Below the pieces are notes generated by a model. That model saw only the letters and a list, made by a program, of their open reading frames with translations. It was not told where the DNA came from and ran no database searches. Positions 61,201-64,000 of a stretch of 64,000 bases of DNA are shown one piece after another. Where the stretch lies: NCBI RefSeq assembly GCF_001279525.1, contig NZ_LGDY01000120.1:1-64000 (forward strand). The letters run 5' to 3'. The position numbers and the translations under genes were made by a program. The DNA is from Nocardia sp. NRRL S-836 (lineage in GTDB: Bacteria; Actinomycetota; Actinomycetes; Mycobacteriales; Pseudonocardiaceae). Each line of letters begins with the position of its first letter. Position 1 is the first letter of the stretch.

Positions 61201-61826
61201 GCGGTGATCTCCATCTTGGTGTCGTTGTCCTCACCAAGGCGCGCGTGCGGGAGGTCGAGGATGTGAGCGGAGGAGTTCGAGCACAGGGCGACCACGGACC
61301 GTTCGGGGGTCACGTGGTTGTGCGCCAAGGCGAACCACTCGCGCGGGTTGGGGTGGTAGCGGTCGGGGCAGTCGAGGACCAGCGCCGTCACGCCGGGACG
61401 GGCGGCGGCCAGCTCCAGCAGCACGGCGCACCGGGTCTGGGGCGGCACGAGCTCGAACCGCACGGACGCGTGCTCGTCGGCCGCGTGCTCGACCAGCCAG
61501 TCGTGCACGGCCTTCTTGCCCGAGGGCATGCCGTTCATCGCGAGCTCCTCGCCGACGACGGCGGCCAGCGTCAGCGACTCCTCCGGCTCGTTCACCTCGG
61601 GGGCGTCGACCAGGACGACCTGCTTGCGCAACGTGCGCGCGTCCGGCGAGACGGTGCCGGTGGACGGCTTCATGCGGCCGGACAGCAGCAGCGCGAGGGC
61701 CGTGTGCCCGGTTCCGGGGTCGCCCGCGACCAGCGTCAGCTCGCCCGGCTTCACGGTCAGCGAAGTCGGCCGGAGCAGGGGACCATGGGCCCCGTTGACG
61801 CCTGCGCGACTTGCGTGGATCTCCAC
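61197..61826 (-). CDS. Degenerate ABC-ATPase-like protein coupled to YhgE
   Basis: A 209-residue protein laid out like an ABC ATPase: Walker A position GDPGTGHTALALLLSGR (about 35-51, with His where Lys should be), VTALVLDCPD as Walker B lacking the catalytic Glu, and no LSGGQ signature. It is therefore probably not an active ATPase, or it works with changed chemistry. First gene of the operon with YhgE and TetR. GTG start after AAGGGAAGG. Confidence 0.78.
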   Translation of the reverse strand: MEIHASRAGVNGAHGPLLRPTSLTVKPGELTLVAGDPGTGHTALALLLSGRMKPSTGTVSPDARTLRKQVVLVDAPEVNEPEESLTLAAVVGEELAMNGMPSGKKAVHDWLVEHAADEHASVRFELVPPQTRCAVLLELAAARPGVTALVLDCPDRYHPNPREWFALAHNHVTPERSVVALCSNSSAHILDLPHARLGEDNDTKMEITA

Positions 61827-61845
61827 GGCTTTGCCTTCCCTTTAA

Positions 61846-61859
61846 ACTGACCGGTCAGT
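61846..61859. promoter_or_regulatory. TetR operator of the YhgE operon
   Basis: Perfect 14-bp palindrome actgaccggtcagt, 20 nt upstream of the GTG of the ABC-like gene. Confidence 0.8.
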
Positions 61860-61919
61860 ACAAATTCTCGCGCAGTCTGCTCCCGCTGGCAACTCGGACA
61901 TGGAGCGCGGCTACGACAT

Positions 61920-62840
61920 TCAGCGCAGAGCCGACGCCGGGCGGACCTCCCAGACGGTCCACAGCGGGCGGTAGCCCTGGCGCGGCCAGAAGACGCTGCT
62001 CAGCGGGTTCGGCGGGTTGTAGTAGAGATATGTGCCGACCGTGCCCATGCGGTGCAGCTCCTGGTGGGCGTGCGCGACGAGCTGCCGGCCGACGCCGGTG
62101 CCGCGGGCGCCGGGCAGCACCGAGACGCAGTTCACATAGCCCCAGCGGCCGCGGGGCAGCCGGTGCGCCGCGGCCGTGCCCGGCTCGGACGACACGATCG
62201 CGCACTCGGCGAGCCCCACCGCGATGCCGTCGCGCTCGGCCAGCCAGATCGGGCTCGCGCCGGCGAGGCGCTCGGCGAGCGCGCGGCGCTTGAGGGCGGG
62301 CGCCTCCGGCCGCACGATCGTGGAGCCGACCAGCGACGAGTACTCCAGCTCCGCCAGCGACAACGCCAGGACGCTCTCCAGGTCGTTCGGCGTGGCGCGG
62401 CGGATCGTGAGCGTGCGCGGGACGTGCGGGTGGGGCGTGCGCAGCCGGACGCCGAGCACGGACAGCGGGACCAGGCCGTGGTCGAGGAACGCGCGCGCTG
62501 CGACCGTGTCGCGGCTCGGCCAGTGCACGACGCACGCCGTGTCCTCGCCGACCTCGTCCGCGTCGAGGTGCCGGCGGAAGCGGGTCAGCAACGCGTCCAT
62601 GCCCTGGCCGGTGCCGATCAACGGCACCAGCTCCCACACCTCGGCCGCCGACCACAGCCGGGTCGTGGAGTGCGGCCCGAACGACTCGTGGCAGATCACC
62701 CCGGCCACGCGGGTGCCGTCGGCGAGGGCGGCGGTGACGACGTGGCCGTCGCGGGGCGGCTCGGCGGCAGGGGGCAGCAGCGGGTCCAGCGCGGCGAAGC
62801 GTGCTGACTGGGCCGCCACGAGTCCGCGTGCCGCGCTCAT
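61920..62840 (-). CDS. GNAT-family acetyltransferase
   Basis: A 306-residue protein with a GNAT domain in the C-terminal half (about 145-300; VSVLPGARGTGVGRQLVAHA is motif A, FWPRQGYRPLW the end). The N-terminal half looks like a degenerate second GNAT unit, a layout often seen in actinomycetes. Substrate unknown. ATG with a -10 hexamer 7 nt upstream. Confidence 0.83.
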   Translation of the reverse strand: MSAARGLVAAQSARFAALDPLLPPAAEPPRDGHVVTAALADGTRVAGVICHESFGPHSTTRLWSAAEVWELVPLIGTGQGMDALLTRFRRHLDADEVGEDTACVVHWPSRDTVAARAFLDHGLVPLSVLGVRLRTPHPHVPRTLTIRRATPNDLESVLALSLAELEYSSLVGSTIVRPEAPALKRRALAERLAGASPIWLAERDGIAVGLAECAIVSSEPGTAAAHRLPRGRWGYVNCVSVLPGARGTGVGRQLVAHAHQELHRMGTVGTYLYYNPPNPLSSVFWPRQGYRPLWTVWEVRPASALR

Positions 62841-62847
62841 GGACCGG

Positions 62848-62853
62848 AGACTA
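62848..62853 (-). promoter_or_regulatory. -10 hexamer for a leaderless transcript (acetyltransferase)
   Basis: On the minus strand TAGTCT ends 7 nt before the ATG at 62840. It overlaps the stop codon of the upstream methyltransferase. Confidence 0.45.
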
Positions 62854-63684
62854 CGACGTCAGGCGGGTGCGGAAGATCGCGGTGCCGGGGAAGAGCCGGC
62901 CCCGCAGCGGGCTCCACTGACCCCAGTTGCGGGTGTGCCCCTCCGGCCACTCCGGCTCGACGAGGTCCTCCAGCACGAAGCCGGTGGCCGTGAGCGCCCT
63001 GACGTAGTCGCCGAGCGTGCGGTGGTGCTCGACGTAGGTGGCCTGGCCGCCGGCGTCGACCTCCACGTACGGGGTGCGGTCGAAGTACGACCCGACGACG
63101 GTGAGACCGAGCGGGCCGGGGTCGTCCGGGAAAATCCACCGCATCGGGTGGTTCACCGCGAACACCCACCGCCCGCCGGGCCGCAGCACGCGGGCCACCT
63201 CGGCGAAGACCTGCCGGACGTCCGCCACGAACGGCACGGCGCCGAACGCCGAGCAGGCGGCGTCGAAGATGCCGCCCGCGAACGGCAGCTGGTCGGCGCT
63301 GGCCTGCACGAGCGGCACCTGGATGCCGGTCCTGTCGTTGTTCTCCCGCGCGTGCCGGAGCATGCCCTCGGAGATGTCGAGCGCGGTGACGTCGGCGCCG
63401 CGGGCCTTGAGCCAGCGGGCGCACGGGGCACTGCCGCTGCCCACCTCCAGGATGCGCTGACCTGCGACTTCACCCAGGAAGCCGACGTTGTCCTCGCGCA
63501 GGCCCTCCGGGCACCAGACGAAGTCCGCCGCGCCCAGGAAGTCGCCGTGCGTGTCGTGGTAGGAGTCGGCGTCCGCGTCCCACCAGATGCGGTTCGCCGC
63601 GCGTGACTCGGCGGCGTCGGCACCGCGCTTGACGGGGCCGGCCGTGCCGAGCGCTCGTTCCGCGCTCGCGTGCTGGTTGGACAC
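62851..63684 (-). CDS. Class I SAM-dependent methyltransferase next to rpsA
   Basis: A 277-residue methyltransferase: motif I ILEVGSGSAPCARWLKARG (about 78-96), then VTALDISEGM and FDAACSAFGAVPFV. A WWDADADSYHDTHGDFLG segment near residue 35 marks the subfamily usually found beside rpsA in actinomycetes. Substrate unknown. GTG start at 63684; divergent from rpsA. Confidence 0.88.
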   Translation of the reverse strand: MSNQHASAERALGTAGPVKRGADAAESRAANRIWWDADADSYHDTHGDFLGAADFVWCPEGLREDNVGFLGEVAGQRILEVGSGSAPCARWLKARGADVTALDISEGMLRHARENNDRTGIQVPLVQASADQLPFAGGIFDAACSAFGAVPFVADVRQVFAEVARVLRPGGRWVFAVNHPMRWIFPDDPGPLGLTVVGSYFDRTPYVEVDAGGQATYVEHHRTLGDYVRALTATGFVLEDLVEPEWPEGHTRNWGQWSPLRGRLFPGTAIFRTRLTS

Positions 63685-63709
63685 ACTGCTCCTTCACGTG
63701 GGGCCTGGT

Positions 63710-63739
63710 TTGCTTGCGCGTCTTGCAGCCGCGTACGAT
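63710..63739 (+). promoter_or_regulatory. Promoter candidate of rpsA
   Basis: TTGCTT (63710-63715) and TACGAT (63734-63739), spacer 18 nt; followed by a leader of about 120 nt before the ATG at 63865. A GGAG (63850-63853) serves as a weak ribosome-binding site. Confidence 0.55.
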
Positions 63740-63864
63740 ATCGCGTGCGTAGTGGGTTAGTGCTGCCCATGATCCAAAACGGTCGGGGATTCCAGGTCGC
63801 TGCGACGCTGCGCGCGCACCACTACCACTCATTAATGCCAATCCGTACCGGAGCCACCTACCTA

Positions 63865-64000
63865 ATGTCCACCGACACCACCACCGCCCCCGTTGCCGCT
63901 GCGCCCAAGCAGGTCGCGATCAACGACATCGGGACGGAGGAGGACTTCCTCGCTGCTATCGACAAGACGATCAAGTACTTCAACGATGGCGACATCGTTG
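63865..64000 (+). CDS. rpsA: Ribosomal protein S1, N-terminal part (cut by window end)
   Basis: The first 45 codons of ribosomal protein S1: MSTDTTTAPVAAAPKQVAIN, then DIGTEEDFLAAIDKTIKYFN and DGDIV, the usual actinobacterial S1 beginning. The gene continues beyond 64000. Confidence 0.93.
   Translation, partial: MSTDTTTAPVAAAPKQVAINDIGTEEDFLAAIDKTIKYFNDGDIV

Noticed and set aside
1..64000. CRISPR arrays, insertion sequences, prophage and tRNA/rRNA genes
   Set aside because: No repeat-spacer arrays, transposase, integrase or phage structural genes, and no cloverleaf or rRNA-like sequence were recognised.

Overview
The window is high-GC DNA from an actinomycete, most likely of the order Pseudonocardiales (Lentzea/Saccharothrix/Actinosynnema type). 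The evidence is the gene set: pdtaR, the liv operon, polA and rpsA in mycobacterium-like order, SARP/AfsR and HxlR regulators, many GTG/TTG starts, and many genes with a TANNNT hexamer 6-8 bases before the start codon, which suggests leaderless transcripts. The genus is an inference. I saw no rRNA, tRNA, CRISPR, phage or insertion sequence.

Layout. 1-4 kb: an eight-copy 15-bp tandem repeat, then an operon of a membrane esterase and an aminoacyl-phosphatidylglycerol synthase-like protein. 4-9 kb: a maleylacetate reductase-like enzyme, a secreted S15 peptidase and recQ. 9-13 kb: a protein with two RlpA-like barrels, a membrane-anchored NACHT NTPase, an orphan antitoxin-like small protein and a secreted cyclophilin. 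13-20.3 kb: a six-gene minus-strand operon (aldehyde dehydrogenase, FAD amine oxidase, Glu/Leu-type dehydrogenase, CoA-transferase, glutaryl-CoA dehydrogenase, TetR) facing a LysR gene; this looks like lysine/pipecolate/glutarate breakdown. 20.3-27 kb: small membrane proteins and lipoproteins, a DinB-fold enzyme, an acetolactate-synthase-like enzyme and pdtaR. 27-34.5 kb: a secreted protein of unknown role and the complete branched-chain amino acid ABC transporter livJHMGF. 34.5-39 kb: a secreted lipase-like hydrolase, a hotdog thioesterase and polA, followed by strong terminators.

39-63.8 kb is a 25-kb block of accessory genes between polA and rpsA, which are close together in mycobacteria. 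Its most unusual part is 41.1-44.4 kb: a non-heme iron oxygenase of the HalD/BesD amino-acid halogenase family with a hydroxylase-type HxD motif, an argininosuccinate synthase paralogue, a Fmt-fold formyltransferase and a Rid protein lacking the usual catalytic Arg, packed as one transcription unit. It may make a modified amino acid or a small natural product. A glycosyltransferase and a lipoprotein with a lone SecDF P1-head domain lie upstream. Further on are regulators with clear palindromic operators (TetR 45 kb, HxlR 51 kb, TetR 61.8 kb), a large SARP-NB-ARC-TPR regulator, two NlpC/P60-like proteins (one with a seven-repeat lectin-like propeller), two Gfo/Idh/MocA oxidoreductases, DUF4328 membrane proteins, a YhgE/Pip exporter with a degenerate ABC-like partner, an acetyltransferase, a methyltransferase, and the first 45 codons of rpsA.

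Two small structures stand out: a 28-codon reading frame at 57,962 that duplicates the N-terminus of the gene it overlaps, and a 28-bp duplication of the oxidase ribosome-binding region at 18,432/18,602 that creates an upstream coupled 57-codon frame.
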